A stretch of DNA of 64,000 nt from Helicobacter sp. 13S00477-4 (GCF_002272785.1 NZ_MLAS01000001.1:1-64000), one strand, 5' to 3'; shown: positions 26,270 through 35,863, counted from the stretch's first letter. Made by a program: numbers and translations. The notes: generated by a model not told the origin, from the letters alone.

Positions 26270-28311
26270 GAATAAATCTTGTCTTAAAAGCATTATTTAA
26301 AAATTGGATTTTAAAATATATTTATGTCTACGATCCAGGATATTTTAGTTTTATTTATTCTATTAAAACATTGATTGCAATGTTTTTAAGTATTTTAGTC
26401 AATACATTATTATTTGGTTGGATAATGGCCGTATGGGCAGGAATTATACCTATTTATATTTATTTTTTAAATACTTTGTTGAGCGAGAAAGAAGCTAGAC
26501 TAAAATATTTAGTTTTGTTTATTTTTCTTAGCTGTGTTGTTGTTTTTATCTTTAGCATAACAGCAAATTTTGGTTTATGGCTTTTAGCACCTGTTATGCT
26601 TTTGACTTTTTTTACAGGGATATCAGCAGTTTATAGTCTTGATTTACAAAAAGTTTTGAATATGGTTTTGATCAATGGATTATTGGCTTGCATATATGTA
26701 AATTCTGGCGTAGTTATTGAACTTAAAAATGAAATTTTAACAATTTTTATTGGTGGTATGATTGGTATTTTTATGCAATTTTTTATTTCAATGGGCAAAT
26801 ATGGTAAATTTACGAAAAAAAATATTCCTTCCTTGTTATTTGACCTAGAACTAATGATAGCTAATATCTCAAATTTTAATGACTTTGTTAAAATCCGCAA
26901 TCAAACATTATTGCAGATTGATACCATAAAACATATTTTGAGTTCTCAAGCTGGAAAAATCAAAGATCCTCATATCATTAAAAACACAAGAAGGATTTTA
27001 TTTTATGTTTATAGGATTGAAGAAATTTGTCATTCTATAAATTCAATCCATCATTATTATTGTAATTGTAAAAAACCTAGTGATATGTTTTGCTATCTTC
27101 AAGATGAAATGATTTTTAATCTCAAAGAACTCTCAAAAATGTTTCATGGACAACGTGTTCTATTTAGTCAGAAAGCTTTAGAAATGTTGTTTTCCTCAGA
27201 CGCGAATAAAGTCTTTATAAATTCCATTAAGATTATTTATAATAAAATGGATTCTTTTCGTAGAGGAGGGGAAGAAGAAGCTTATTTGACTGAGTTTTTA
27301 CCTAAAAAAACTTTCAAGGATGTTCTGAAAGCAATAGAATACTTTAATCCTACTTTTAGATATTCGCTCAAATATTCCCTTACATTAGGCACAACTATTA
27401 TAATCGCAGAATATTTTAAAATCAATCATGGCATTTGGATTGCTATGGGTGCAATAGCAATCATAAAACCAAATTTGGGTGGTATTAAAGATATTGGAAA
27501 AGACTATTTTTTAGGGACTTTTTTGGGTTTATTTATAGGGATTACTTTTGTTGTAATATTTGGAAAAACATTGATATTTTATGGCTTATTTGTATTGGTT
27601 TTATTTTTATTTATTTATTTGAAAGTTTTTCCTTATGCTGTGTGGTCGACAACTATGATGATAGCTTTTGTGATGCTTTTTGCGATACTTAAAGAAGATT
27701 TTTTAATATCAATTTTCAATCGTTTTTTAGATATTTTGATTGGTTTTGGGGTTGTCTTTATTTCATTTTGGTTTATTTGGCCTAAATATGGGAGTGATGA
27801 TATGTTACCCAATATCAAAAATATTATATTGCTTTTAGAAAAACTTACAGGAGTGATTTCAAATAATTTGGATTCCATGGGTGCAAAAAAACGACAATTC
27901 TTGAATATTCAAAGCGATTTTTTTTTAAAATATGATATTTTAAACAATTCTATTAATGAAGCAAGAAAAGAAAAAAATAGCTATCAAAAAGAAAATATTA
28001 AAAATGCTTCAGAGGCAGCAAGTTGTATTGATTTGTTACAACAAAATACAAATAAAATTTATGATTATCTTTTAAGCTTCCCTCAAAATGAACTTACAAT
28101 ATATAAAGAAATTTTTGAAAATGATATTAGACTAATCAATACGCGTTATGAAATGCTCCAGAAATTTCTTGATGGGTTGCCTTATTATTTTAAAAAAGAA
28201 AAAGATGGAAGATTTTTAGCACAAGATGAAAGATTTAGTATGATAATTGATGAAATTTTTATGGAACAAAATCAGCTTTATTTGGCTATTTTTTCAAATT
28301 TAAAACACTAA
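26266..28311 (+). CDS. FUSC-family membrane protein
   Basis: 681 aa inner-membrane protein with two hydrophobic blocks, about residues 25-175 and 365-505, each probably six helices, separated and followed by soluble helical regions. The second block's WIAMGAIAIIKPNLGG...GTFLGLFIG is the FUSC (fusaric acid resistance, YccS/AaeB-like) pattern. Members are proposed efflux components, but no membrane-fusion partner gene is adjacent, only the small lipoprotein upstream. Substrate unknown. Confidence 0.85.
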   Translation: MRINLVLKALFKNWILKYIYVYDPGYFSFIYSIKTLIAMFLSILVNTLLFGWIMAVWAGIIPIYIYFLNTLLSEKEARLKYLVLFIFLSCVVVFIFSITANFGLWLLAPVMLLTFFTGISAVYSLDLQKVLNMVLINGLLACIYVNSGVVIELKNEILTIFIGGMIGIFMQFFISMGKYGKFTKKNIPSLLFDLELMIANISNFNDFVKIRNQTLLQIDTIKHILSSQAGKIKDPHIIKNTRRILFYVYRIEEICHSINSIHHYYCNCKKPSDMFCYLQDEMIFNLKELSKMFHGQRVLFSQKALEMLFSSDANKVFINSIKIIYNKMDSFRRGGEEEAYLTEFLPKKTFKDVLKAIEYFNPTFRYSLKYSLTLGTTIIIAEYFKINHGIWIAMGAIAIIKPNLGGIKDIGKDYFLGTFLGLFIGITFVVIFGKTLIFYGLFVLVLFLFIYLKVFPYAVWSTTMMIAFVMLFAILKEDFLISIFNRFLDILIGFGVVFISFWFIWPKYGSDDMLPNIKNIILLLEKLTGVISNNLDSMGAKKRQFLNIQSDFFLKYDILNNSINEARKEKNSYQKENIKNASEAASCIDLLQQNTNKIYDYLLSFPQNELTIYKEIFENDIRLINTRYEMLQKFLDGLPYYFKKEKDGRFLAQDERFSMIIDEIFMEQNQLYLAIFSNLKH

Positions 28312-28334
28312 AAATCTAAAAATAAGGAATAGAG

Positions 28335-29060
28335 ATGAATATAGAAAATAAGGAAAGAAAAAAAGTCGCATTATTTATTGATTGTGAAAATATCAGTCAT
28401 AAATTAATAGAGGATATTATGGATAGATTGGCTGAAGTAGGGGAGGTTTGTGTAAAAAAAGCTTATGGGGATTGGAGGAATCCATCCATTAAAAGTTGGG
28501 AAGAAAGTTTGATAAAATACTCAATTGAACCCATACATATTATCACAGGAAATCGAAATGGGGAAGGCGGTAAATCTGGGAAAAATTCTTCAGATATCAA
28601 AATAACCATTGATGTGATTAACACACTACATTCTGGAACTATGGAATGTATTGCTTTAGCAAGTAGTGATAGTGATTTTGCCCCACTAGCCCAAGAAATT
28701 CGAACAAAAGGAATACCAGCTATTGGATTTGGAGAAAAAAAGACTAGGGAAGATTTTCGCAAGGCATTTACAAATTTTGAAGAACTTGGAGTTATGCAAC
28801 TTGGCGATCCTCAATTATCAAAAGATAGATACTTAATACAAATGCTTAAAAATGCAGTAGAATCAACTTCAGGAGATGATGGAAAGTCTTTGCTCTCTAG
28901 AGTTGGATTATGGATAAAAAATAATTATTTTAAGTCAGCTTCATCTTATGGAAGAGATAGTTGGGGAGATGTGTTTAAAGCATTGCCAGAGTTCTTTGAG
29001 ATTACTTATAGCGGGATTAATAAAAGCATAATGAGTGTAGAATATCGACGTGCTAGATAA
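28335..29060 (+). CDS. NYN-domain putative RNase with C-terminal LOTUS-like domain
   Basis: 241 aa. Residues 10-155 form a NYN/LabA-type PIN-like domain, with acidic residues Asp16 (FIDCENI), Asp87 and Asp91 (SSDIKITID), and Asp112 and Asp114 (SSDSDFAPL) placed for metal binding. The C-terminal part (about 185-240) resembles an OST-HTH/LOTUS domain, a small RNA-binding winged helix. The pairing suggests an RNA-cleaving protein; the target is unknown. It has its own AAGGAA site 24 bases after the FUSC gene. Confidence 0.85.
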   Translation: MNIENKERKKVALFIDCENISHKLIEDIMDRLAEVGEVCVKKAYGDWRNPSIKSWEESLIKYSIEPIHIITGNRNGEGGKSGKNSSDIKITIDVINTLHSGTMECIALASSDSDFAPLAQEIRTKGIPAIGFGEKKTREDFRKAFTNFEELGVMQLGDPQLSKDRYLIQMLKNAVESTSGDDGKSLLSRVGLWIKNNYFKSASSYGRDSWGDVFKALPEFFEITYSGINKSIMSVEYRRAR

Positions 29061-29148
29061 TTTCTAGCAGTTTATGAATTTAGTTATGAAAACAATAATT
29101 TTCAAACTTTAATTTTTACAAAACCACCACCAAAATCATAACAAACAC

Positions 29149-29167
29149 CTATGTGGTGAATTTTTTG
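29149..29167 (+). terminator. Possible short hairpin terminator after the NYN gene
   Basis: CACC pairs with GGTG over a 5-base loop and is followed by AATTTTTT. The stem is only 4 bp, so termination would be weak. It lies in the 114-base convergent gap before the aspartate aminotransferase gene. Confidence 0.35.
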
Positions 29168-29174
29168 TCGATAA

Positions 29175-30344
29175 TTATACTTTGAGGAATTTTGAAATTC
29201 TTTCGAGTCCTTGAACAATTTGTTCTTCAGAACACGCAAATGATAATCTCACATAGCCATCTTGTCCAAATGCCTTACCAGGAACTAGAGCGACCCCCTC
29301 TTTTTCTAAAAGTTCTTGACAAAACATCATCGAATCTCCTTTGAATCTATCCAATCCTTTAATATTAATGAATAAATAAAAAGCTCCTTGTGGTTTCAAA
29401 ACATTCAAGCCCCATGTGCTATCTATAAGTTCACAGGCTAAATCTCGTCTTTTCTGGAATGCTTGTCGCATTATTTCAATATCACGATCAGCTTCTCCCA
29501 TCAAAGCTGGTATAGAGGCTTTTTGAGTAATAGAGTTTATATTAGAAGTGCATTGACTTTGAAGGTTATTCATTATTTTTAATAATTTTAAATCTTTTGT
29601 TGCAAGATAACCCATTCTCCAACCTGTCATTGCTACAGATTTGCTCAGTCCATTTACAGTGATAGTTCTTGACATCATATCTCCACTGATTGAAGCACTT
29701 GAAGTAAATTTTTCATCATAAACAAGCTTTTCATACATTTCATCACTCACTACCCAAATATTTGTACTTTTTAAAATTTCAGCTATTTGGGTTAATTCAT
29801 CTTTTGTATAAATCATTCCTGTTGGATTTGAAGGTGTCGTTAATACGATTATTTTTGTTTTACGCGTGATAGTTTCTTTTAGTTGTTTTAAAGTAATTTT
29901 AAAATTAGTATTTTCGTTTGTTTCAATGAATATAGGTTTTCCGCCACTGTAAATCACCAACTCTGGATATGTGACCCAATAAGGTGAAGGGATGATAACT
30001 TCATCACCCTCCTCTACTAATGCTTGGAATATATTAAATAAGGATTGTTTAGCACCATTGCTGACTAAAATCTCTTTTGGATCATAGGTGAGTTGATTGT
30101 CTCTTTCTAATTTGATAGATATTGCTTTTAATAGTTCTGGAATTCCTGCCACTGGAGTGTATTTTGTCCAACCAGAATTCATAGCTCTAATAGCCTCATC
30201 TTTTATCACCTGTGGGGTATCAAAATCAGGTTCTCCAGCTGAAAAACTTAAAATATCTCTGCCTTTTGCCTTGAGTTCTGAAGCTAAGGTACTAATTGCT
30301 ATAGTGGCGGATTCTGAAAGATTTTGAATTTTTTGAGAATACAT
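29175..30344 (-). CDS. aspC: Aspartate aminotransferase (class I, type Ib-like)
   Basis: PLP-dependent transaminase linking aspartate/oxaloacetate and glutamate/2-oxoglutarate (389 aa). Motifs include SFSAGEPDFDTP near the N-terminus, TTPSNPTG, DEMYEKLVY, and NGLSKSVAMTGWRMGY with the PLP lysine. The sequence type is that of the thermophile/Helicobacter aspartate aminotransferases (AAT-Ib). Single gene with convergent and 82-base gaps on either side. Confidence 0.92.
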   Translation of the reverse strand: MYSQKIQNLSESATIAISTLASELKAKGRDILSFSAGEPDFDTPQVIKDEAIRAMNSGWTKYTPVAGIPELLKAISIKLERDNQLTYDPKEILVSNGAKQSLFNIFQALVEEGDEVIIPSPYWVTYPELVIYSGGKPIFIETNENTNFKITLKQLKETITRKTKIIVLTTPSNPTGMIYTKDELTQIAEILKSTNIWVVSDEMYEKLVYDEKFTSSASISGDMMSRTITVNGLSKSVAMTGWRMGYLATKDLKLLKIMNNLQSQCTSNINSITQKASIPALMGEADRDIEIMRQAFQKRRDLACELIDSTWGLNVLKPQGAFYLFINIKGLDRFKGDSMMFCQELLEKEGVALVPGKAFGQDGYVRLSFACSEEQIVQGLERISKFLKV

Positions 30345-30426
30345 AAAATTTGTCCTTTTGGTTTTTGAATATTTTACCTTAAAAAAATATTCAAAACCAT
30401 TTAATTTTTGTTTGAATTTTATGGTA

Positions 30427-31428
30427 TTAAATGAATCTAATTTTTGTCAATCCTTGGTGTTCTTTGATTACTGTATTGAATTTACCTAAGAAAAACTTAT
30501 TCCTACTGATTGAAAAATTCACTACTTTTTGGAGTTGCTCTTCATCGAGTTCTCTTATGGCTTCTAGACATATTTTCACAAAACTTTCATCATCCATAGA
30601 ATCCATGCTTTGTGAAATTGCATTTGTATATTTATGAAAAAGTTTTTTATCTTGAATTTCTTTTTTATTTTGCTCAAGAATTTCAGAATTTAAACTTTTT
30701 AACTCTGTGATCGTAAATTCTTTCAATTGATTTTTTGAATAAGAGGGATTGAGTTGAGATATTTCTTTAATGAGTTTTATTTTTTCAGGAGTATTGTTGT
30801 AATAAGACTTATAGTAAGACTCCTTCAAGTCAGGCATAAAATTTTCCATTATATCCAATTTTATTTGAGCAACTTTTTTTATTTTTTCGATATATTGTGG
30901 ATTTTTAGAATATTCATAGACATATTTTAATTTTTCCATATTATTACGATTTTTTTCATAATATTTTTTTAAAAATATTTTTTCTTCAGCGGGTAAATCC
31001 TTAAATCTTATTTCTAGTTTTTTAAGCCAAATTTCTTGATATTGACGGTATTTGATTTGAAATATTTTTTGTATCTTGTTGATAGAAAAATTTTTGATTC
31101 TTTTGCATAAAATTTCTAAAAGCTCATCATGGTCATAATCATCAAAATATATATCAATCAAGTCATAAATTTTTGAAATATCTCCATTGATTTTTAAAAT
31201 TTTTTGGTTCAATTCATCTTGCATATGGTATTTTTTGATATTTTCTGTAGAGGAAAGGGCATTATTTTGATTTAAAAATATCTGAAATTCATAAATAGCT
31301 TTGATGTTATATTCTTCATAAAGTTCTATAATTTTTTTATTATCTGCTTGCTTGATCTCTTCAGTATTGTAGCCATGATTTTTTAAAAATACCTTGATAA
31401 TTTCAAAATTATAAGGAATATGTGTCAA
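30427..31428 (-). CDS. Charged helical conserved hypothetical protein
   Basis: 333 aa from TTG 31428, chosen because GGAG lies 7 bases upstream and gives the start L/M-THIPYNFEI. The ATG at 31449 has no ribosome-binding sequence and would overlap folP by 41 bases. The sequence is almost all helical, Lys/Glu/Ile/Tyr-rich, with no signal peptide or membrane segment and no domain I recognise. It is the last gene after folP in the hobA operon, as a hypothetical gene is in H. pylori from memory. Function unknown. Confidence 0.78.
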   Translation of the reverse strand: MTHIPYNFEIIKVFLKNHGYNTEEIKQADNKKIIELYEEYNIKAIYEFQIFLNQNNALSSTENIKKYHMQDELNQKILKINGDISKIYDLIDIYFDDYDHDELLEILCKRIKNFSINKIQKIFQIKYRQYQEIWLKKLEIRFKDLPAEEKIFLKKYYEKNRNNMEKLKYVYEYSKNPQYIEKIKKVAQIKLDIMENFMPDLKESYYKSYYNNTPEKIKLIKEISQLNPSYSKNQLKEFTITELKSLNSEILEQNKKEIQDKKLFHKYTNAISQSMDSMDDESFVKICLEAIRELDEEQLQKVVNFSISRNKFFLGKFNTVIKEHQGLTKIRFI

Positions 31429-32572
31429 AATTTTTCTCCAAAGCTTCATAGATTTTGATCATATCAAGATGCTCATCCTCATCATGGATTCTGAGAATAT
31501 TAGCACCATTTTGTAAAGCAAAAAGATGAATTGAGAGTGTTCCTGCAAGTCTATTAGCAACATCCCTTTGGGTTAACAAGCCAATAGTTTGTTTTCTGCT
31601 TGCTCCAACCAATAAGGGATATCCAAAATATGAAAAATGATCTAGATTTTTAATCAAAGATAAATTTTGATCCTTATTTTTAGCAAAACCAAATCCAATA
31701 TCTAAAATAATATTTTTAATATTAATATCTTCTAACATTTTTATTTTTTGATTGAAAAAAATATCCATTTCTTCAAAAAGATTTTTATAATTGGTGAGTT
31801 TTGTCATAGTTTTTGGAGTTCCTTTAGTGTGCATCAAAACCACATAAGGTTGATATTTTTGTGCAATTTCAGTCATTTGTGGATTTTCGAAACCACTCAC
31901 ATCATTGATCATTTTAAACCCTCTTGAAAGTGCAAAATCTGCAGTTTGAGGATTATAGGTATCAATACTAAAAATAGCTTTATTAAAAAGATTATGAGTG
32001 TAAATTTCTTTTGCAATTTCTTCAAGTCTTTTAATCTCTTCAGTAGAATTTATCAAGTCACTACCAGGTCTTGAGCTAGCTGCTCCAATATCAATAAGTT
32101 TTATTCCTTTTTGCAATAAAGTATATATCCTTTCAATAGCACTTTTGGTTGTATGCCTACTATCTTCAAAAAAACTATCCGGTGTGACATTGACAATGAC
32201 CATAAGATTGGGCAGATTTGAAAAATATTTTTTTTTCTTTAAATATGGATAAATTTTATCTGCTAGTATTTTTAAGCCAAAAGGTTGAATTTTACATTTA
32301 TTGATAATTTTTTCTAATTGTAATGATGTTCCAATAAGAATACCATCATAAAAATTTTCTTTTGCTAAAATACATTCCTTAGGGGTTGCAAAATCGCCCC
32401 CAGCACTTAAAGCTTCTTGTTTAAGTATCATTGTTGCACTCAAAGATAGATTTTTTATCTCAAAAATGAGTATCTCACCTTTTTTTGACATAATTTTTTG
32501 ACCATATTTGTCAGTGCCTATATTTTCCATAGCTATTTTAAGTGATTTTGGGTGTAATTTTTTGACAAACAT
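31409..32572 (-). CDS. folP: Dihydropteroate synthase with N-terminal extension
   Basis: Folate pathway enzyme joining pterin diphosphate and p-aminobenzoate (387 aa). The DHPS barrel starts near residue 120 with NVTPDSFFEDSRHT, then DIGAASSRPGSD, NDVSGF, and a C-terminal RIHDEDEH. The first 110 residues are an extra domain not found in the usual 270-280 aa enzymes; Helicobacter FolP is also long, from memory. It overlaps the following hypothetical gene. Confidence 0.94.
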   Translation of the reverse strand: MFVKKLHPKSLKIAMENIGTDKYGQKIMSKKGEILIFEIKNLSLSATMILKQEALSAGGDFATPKECILAKENFYDGILIGTSLQLEKIINKCKIQPFGLKILADKIYPYLKKKKYFSNLPNLMVIVNVTPDSFFEDSRHTTKSAIERIYTLLQKGIKLIDIGAASSRPGSDLINSTEEIKRLEEIAKEIYTHNLFNKAIFSIDTYNPQTADFALSRGFKMINDVSGFENPQMTEIAQKYQPYVVLMHTKGTPKTMTKLTNYKNLFEEMDIFFNQKIKMLEDINIKNIILDIGFGFAKNKDQNLSLIKNLDHFSYFGYPLLVGASRKQTIGLLTQRDVANRLAGTLSIHLFALQNGANILRIHDEDEHLDMIKIYEALEKNFDTYSL

Positions 32573-32580
32573 TTTAAAAA

Positions 32581-33222
32581 TTAACCTTTGATATTTTTTG
32601 AAAGTTTATTTTTTTGCATTATCATCAATAATAAAGGCAATAGTGTATAAATATCTTTTTGATAGTTTTGATTTGCAATCAAAGCTTCATCAAAACTTTT
32701 TAATTCTTCTTCATCAAGAAAAATATTATTTTGTTTGGACATCAATAATAATGCTTCAATTTTTTCTTTTGTATCATTGATAGAATTTTCACCTTGCGTT
32801 TCCAAAGATTTCAAAAAATCATAAATGTTTTTTAAGGTCATATTGTTGATATTAATTTCTAATATTTTTGGCTTTGTTTTTTTTCTTTTGTCTTCTAAAG
32901 AAAGTCTAGATCTGATAGTCATTAAAAATGAAGTTTTATTCTTTGCTATTAAAATAAAACGGATATTCTTGGGTGGTTCTTCAAGGATTTTTAAGAGAGC
33001 ATTTTGGGCAAAATGATTGAAAGACTTTGCTGCTATAATAATAGTTTTGACATTTTCTGAAGCGATATAAGCTTCTGATATGACTTCATGTGAATCTTCT
33101 ATTTTAAATTCATCTTTTTGCCAAATTCGTAAGTATTCATTTTTAATATTTAAGCTTTGATAGGCAATTTCTTCATCCAAATCATTACTTAAAATAATCA
33201 ATCCTTTATAGTATTCTGTCAT
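32581..33222 (-). CDS. holB: DNA polymerase III delta' subunit (short form)
   Basis: Clamp-loader subunit (213 aa, much shorter than the 330 aa of E. coli but the size seen in Helicobacter). The core SFNHFAQNALLKILEEPPKNIRFILI and TIRSRL matches the AAA+ sensor 1 region of delta'. The N-terminal P-loop part and the C-terminal collar domain are reduced. Start overlaps the hobA stop by 4 bases. Recognition rests on the LLKILEEPP motif and the operon position. Confidence 0.87.
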   Translation of the reverse strand: MTEYYKGLIILSNDLDEEIAYQSLNIKNEYLRIWQKDEFKIEDSHEVISEAYIASENVKTIIIAAKSFNHFAQNALLKILEEPPKNIRFILIAKNKTSFLMTIRSRLSLEDKRKKTKPKILEININNMTLKNIYDFLKSLETQGENSINDTKEKIEALLLMSKQNNIFLDEEELKSFDEALIANQNYQKDIYTLLPLLLMIMQKNKLSKNIKG

Positions 33223-33776
33223 TCTAAAATTATTTTTCCAAATAAGGTATCAAATAATGCTTCTTCAAAAATTCTAAATAATTGAATTAGTTTGTAATCA
33301 AGCATTGCATCAAAAGAATTCAGCATCAATCCATTTTGAATAGATTCATCCAGTATCCATAAAAATCCATTTTCTCTGCTTAAGGCTAAATTTGATAAAG
33401 ATGTATTTGTTTTGCCAATATACCAAAATGCATAATCCTTATAGGCAATATTTAAAACATCATGAACTAAAGAAACCTCTTTTAAAATGGATTGTTTTGG
33501 GAATGTGCTTTCAAAATCAAAAATTGGTAAAATTGGTCTGGATTGTGCACCTAATTTATTAATAGATGAGGTAATGTATTTGCCAAACCATTGTCTTTCA
33601 TCATCTGTACATACTAAAATAGTACCTCCATTTAAAATGTGTCTAATAGTTCGTGAGACCAAAGATACCCATTCATATCGATTGATCTCTAACCAGCCTC
33701 TGAATTCAGCTATTTTATCAGCTTCTTCACGAATTTTTTTGAGCATCCAATCTGATATTTCCATGCTCGTATTCAT
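33219..33776 (-). CDS. hobA: HobA, DnaA-binding initiation factor
   Basis: 185 aa protein that tetramerises and holds DnaA at the origin in H. pylori, a functional counterpart of DiaA. Assigned by its length, its N-terminal SDWMLKKIREEADK... ending in a WVSLVSRTIRHIL helix, and its place between holB and lysC. It starts in an overlap with the lysC stop. HobA is confined to the epsilonproteobacteria, so it supports the taxonomic call. Confidence 0.88.
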   Translation of the reverse strand: MNTSMEISDWMLKKIREEADKIAEFRGWLEINRYEWVSLVSRTIRHILNGGTILVCTDDERQWFGKYITSSINKLGAQSRPILPIFDFESTFPKQSILKEVSLVHDVLNIAYKDYAFWYIGKTNTSLSNLALSRENGFLWILDESIQNGLMLNSFDAMLDYKLIQLFRIFEEALFDTLFGKIILE

Positions 33777-34978
33777 TTATCAAGCTCATATACAGAATGT
33801 AGAGTTCTTACAGCAAGCTCAGCATATTTCAAATTTATAATCATTGATATTTTTATTTCACTTGTGCTTATCATCATGATATTAATATTTTCTTTTGCTA
33901 ATGCCTTAAAAGCAGTACTTGCAACACCAGAATGAGATTTCATCCCAACACCAACAATAGAAACTTTTGCAATATTACAATCATAATCAATAGAATCAAC
34001 ACTATTTTGAAATTTTTCAAGGACTTTTTTAGAAATATCTACCTCTGTTTGAGGAATTGTAAAATCAATATCAGTCATACCATCTCTGCCAATAGTTTGA
34101 ACAATCATATCTACATTAATATTTTTATCTGCAAGTACTCCAAATATTTCTGCAGCAATACCAGGTCTATCGTCAACATCAGCTATACTCACTCTAGCTT
34201 GATTTTTATCTAAAGCAATTCCACTAACAATAGGTTTTTCCATAATATTCTCCTCTTTTGTTATCAATGTGCCTTCAACTTGTGTGAATGAACTACGTGT
34301 TATTAAAGCAACATCCCATTTTTTTGCCAATTCTACAGAGCGATTGAGTAAAACTTTTGCTCCCATAGAGGCTAATTCAAGCATTTCATCATAACTGATT
34401 TTATGAATTTTTTTAGCATTTTTATCAATTCTAGGATCAGTAGTATAAACCCCATCAACATCTGTATAAATTTCACATAAATCTGCTTTCAATGTCCCTG
34501 CTATTGCTACTGCTGATAAGTCGCTCCCCCCTCTTCCTAAAGTTGTTACTTCACCTTTATTATCAATCCCTTGAAATCCTGCCACGACAACAATATAATC
34601 TTCTTCAAGTAGTTCTATAATTTTTCTTGTATCAATGTATTCAATTCTTGCCTTGGTATGGATACTGTCTGTAATAATGCCAGCTCCTCTGCCACTAAGT
34701 GAAATTGCCTTTTGACCTTTTGCTTCCAATGCTATAGCTAAAAGTGCACTTGTAATCCTTTCTCCACTGCTTAATACCATATCTACTTCTCTTTCATTGG
34801 GGAGTTTTGAAAAAAATTTAGTATAATTTATGAGCATATCTGTTTGCCCATTCATTGCAGAAACTACTACTACTAGTGAATGACCTGCTTTTTTGGTTTG
34901 CAAGACTCTGTTTGCGACATTTTCAATGCGTTCACAATCCCCCATGCTAGTACCCCCATATTTTTGCACGATCAACAT
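33773..34978 (-). CDS. lysC: Aspartokinase
   Basis: Phosphorylates aspartate at the head of the lysine/DAP, threonine and methionine pathways (401 aa). The kinase motif KYGGTSMGD is at residues 5-13, then GRGGSDLSAVA and TDVDGVYTTDPR. Two C-terminal ACT domains (about 265-401; RVSIADVDDRPGIAAEIF and KVSIVGVGMKSHSGVAST) give feedback control. Start overlaps the rppH stop by one base. Confidence 0.96.
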   Translation of the reverse strand: MLIVQKYGGTSMGDCERIENVANRVLQTKKAGHSLVVVVSAMNGQTDMLINYTKFFSKLPNEREVDMVLSSGERITSALLAIALEAKGQKAISLSGRGAGIITDSIHTKARIEYIDTRKIIELLEEDYIVVVAGFQGIDNKGEVTTLGRGGSDLSAVAIAGTLKADLCEIYTDVDGVYTTDPRIDKNAKKIHKISYDEMLELASMGAKVLLNRSVELAKKWDVALITRSSFTQVEGTLITKEENIMEKPIVSGIALDKNQARVSIADVDDRPGIAAEIFGVLADKNINVDMIVQTIGRDGMTDIDFTIPQTEVDISKKVLEKFQNSVDSIDYDCNIAKVSIVGVGMKSHSGVASTAFKALAKENINIMMISTSEIKISMIINLKYAELAVRTLHSVYELDK

Positions 34979-35448
34979 TACAAATACCCTTCTTTTTTGA
35001 AATATTCAATCACCTGTTTATAAACAAATCTTTTAAAAGGTGTTACTCTTTCAAAAAGATCTTTGTATTGAACAAATTCATATTTATCAAATTCCGGTAT
35101 AGGAGTTTCAATATTTATGATTGCAGTGTTTTTTAATCTTACTAAGAAATATTTTTGCTTTTGACCATCAAAAGGATATAATTTTTTGCGTACTTTTGTA
35201 GGGAAATCATATTTTATCCATTCTGGATGCTCTGCAATGACTTCTATATCATTAGTACCAATTTCTTCTTGAAGTTCACGAAAAAGAGCATTCAAGATAG
35301 TTTCACCTTCATCTATACCCCCTTGAGGGAACTGCCAAGCACCTTTAATATCTGTCCTTTGAGCAAGCAAAAATTCGCATTTTGCAGGATAATTTGACGA
35401 CAAAACTACTGCAGCTACATTAGGTCTGTAGCTTTTATTACATTTCAT
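34978..35448 (-). CDS. rppH: RNA pyrophosphohydrolase (Nudix)
   Basis: Removes 5' pyrophosphate from mRNA and starts decay (156 aa; formerly called invasion protein InvA/NudH in Helicobacter). The Nudix box [22 protein letters not shown] is complete: G, E and the REL-EE residues are in place. The RppH-type FPQGGID and the closing [10 protein letters not shown] are typical. It is first in the rppH-lysC-hobA-holB-folP run and has a TATAAT box 30 bases upstream. Confidence 0.95.
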   Translation of the reverse strand: MKCNKSYRPNVAAVVLSSNYPAKCEFLLAQRTDIKGAWQFPQGGIDEGETILNALFRELQEEIGTNDIEVIAEHPEWIKYDFPTKVRKKLYPFDGQKQKYFLVRLKNTAIINIETPIPEFDKYEFVQYKDLFERVTPFKRFVYKQVIEYFKKEGYL

Positions 35449-35477
35449 AAAAATGCCTCAATAAAAAATTTCTTCAA

Positions 35478-35483
35478 ATTATA
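35478..35483 (-). promoter_or_regulatory. -10 box for the rppH-lysC-hobA operon
   Basis: TATAAT on the minus strand, about 30 bases before the rppH start, in the 106-base gap downstream of the cytochrome gene. Confidence 0.55.
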
Positions 35484-35534
35484 GTAATAAATGCTTTAAG
35501 TTTTGTTTGTAAAATGGAATTTTTAGAAAGTTTT

Positions 35535-35548
35535 GGGAGGTGTCTCCC
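35535..35548 (-). terminator. Hairpin after the cytochrome c553 gene
   Basis: GGGAG pairs with CTCCC around a 4-base loop, 6 bases after the cytochrome stop codon. It is GC-rich against an AT-rich background. No T run follows on the minus strand, so it may protect the 3' end more than terminate. Confidence 0.45.
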
Positions 35549-35554
35549 GAAGTC

Positions 35555-35863
35555 CTATTTTTTAAGGGTTGGAATATATTTAGCAAGTGCATCAATATCT
35601 GCATCAGATAATGGCTTAATTTGTCCCCACATTGTAGCTCCCAAACCATGTTGATTCAATGTGCCAGCCTTATAACCTAGCAAATCTTTTTTAATTTGAT
35701 CGCTACTGAGTGTGTTAACAATTTTACTTTTTCCTAATGCAGATTTTTCCATATTTGCACCATGACAAGCTTGACATTTTGTCTTAATAATTGTTGCAGG
35801 ATCTGCATTTGCAGCCACCAAACCAAAACTAATCAAAGCAACCATTAGGAGTAATTTTTTCAT
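35555..35863 (-). CDS. Periplasmic cytochrome c553
   Basis: Small class I cytochrome c carrying electrons to the cbb3 oxidase (102 aa). A signal peptide (1-20, ending in VAANA) precedes the mature domain. The haem-binding motif is CQACH, and the axial Met is likely in GLGATMWGQ. The C-terminal helix DIDALAKYIPTLKK is typical. It has its own divergent promoter region facing hemW. Confidence 0.94.
   Translation of the reverse strand: MKKLLLMVALISFGLVAANADPATIIKTKCQACHGANMEKSALGKSKIVNTLSSDQIKKDLLGYKAGTLNQHGLGATMWGQIKPLSDADIDALAKYIPTLKK

Noticed and set aside
34978-35448. Invasion protein InvA
   Set aside because: An old name for this gene; the complete Nudix box and RppH-type sequence indicate RNA pyrophosphohydrolase.
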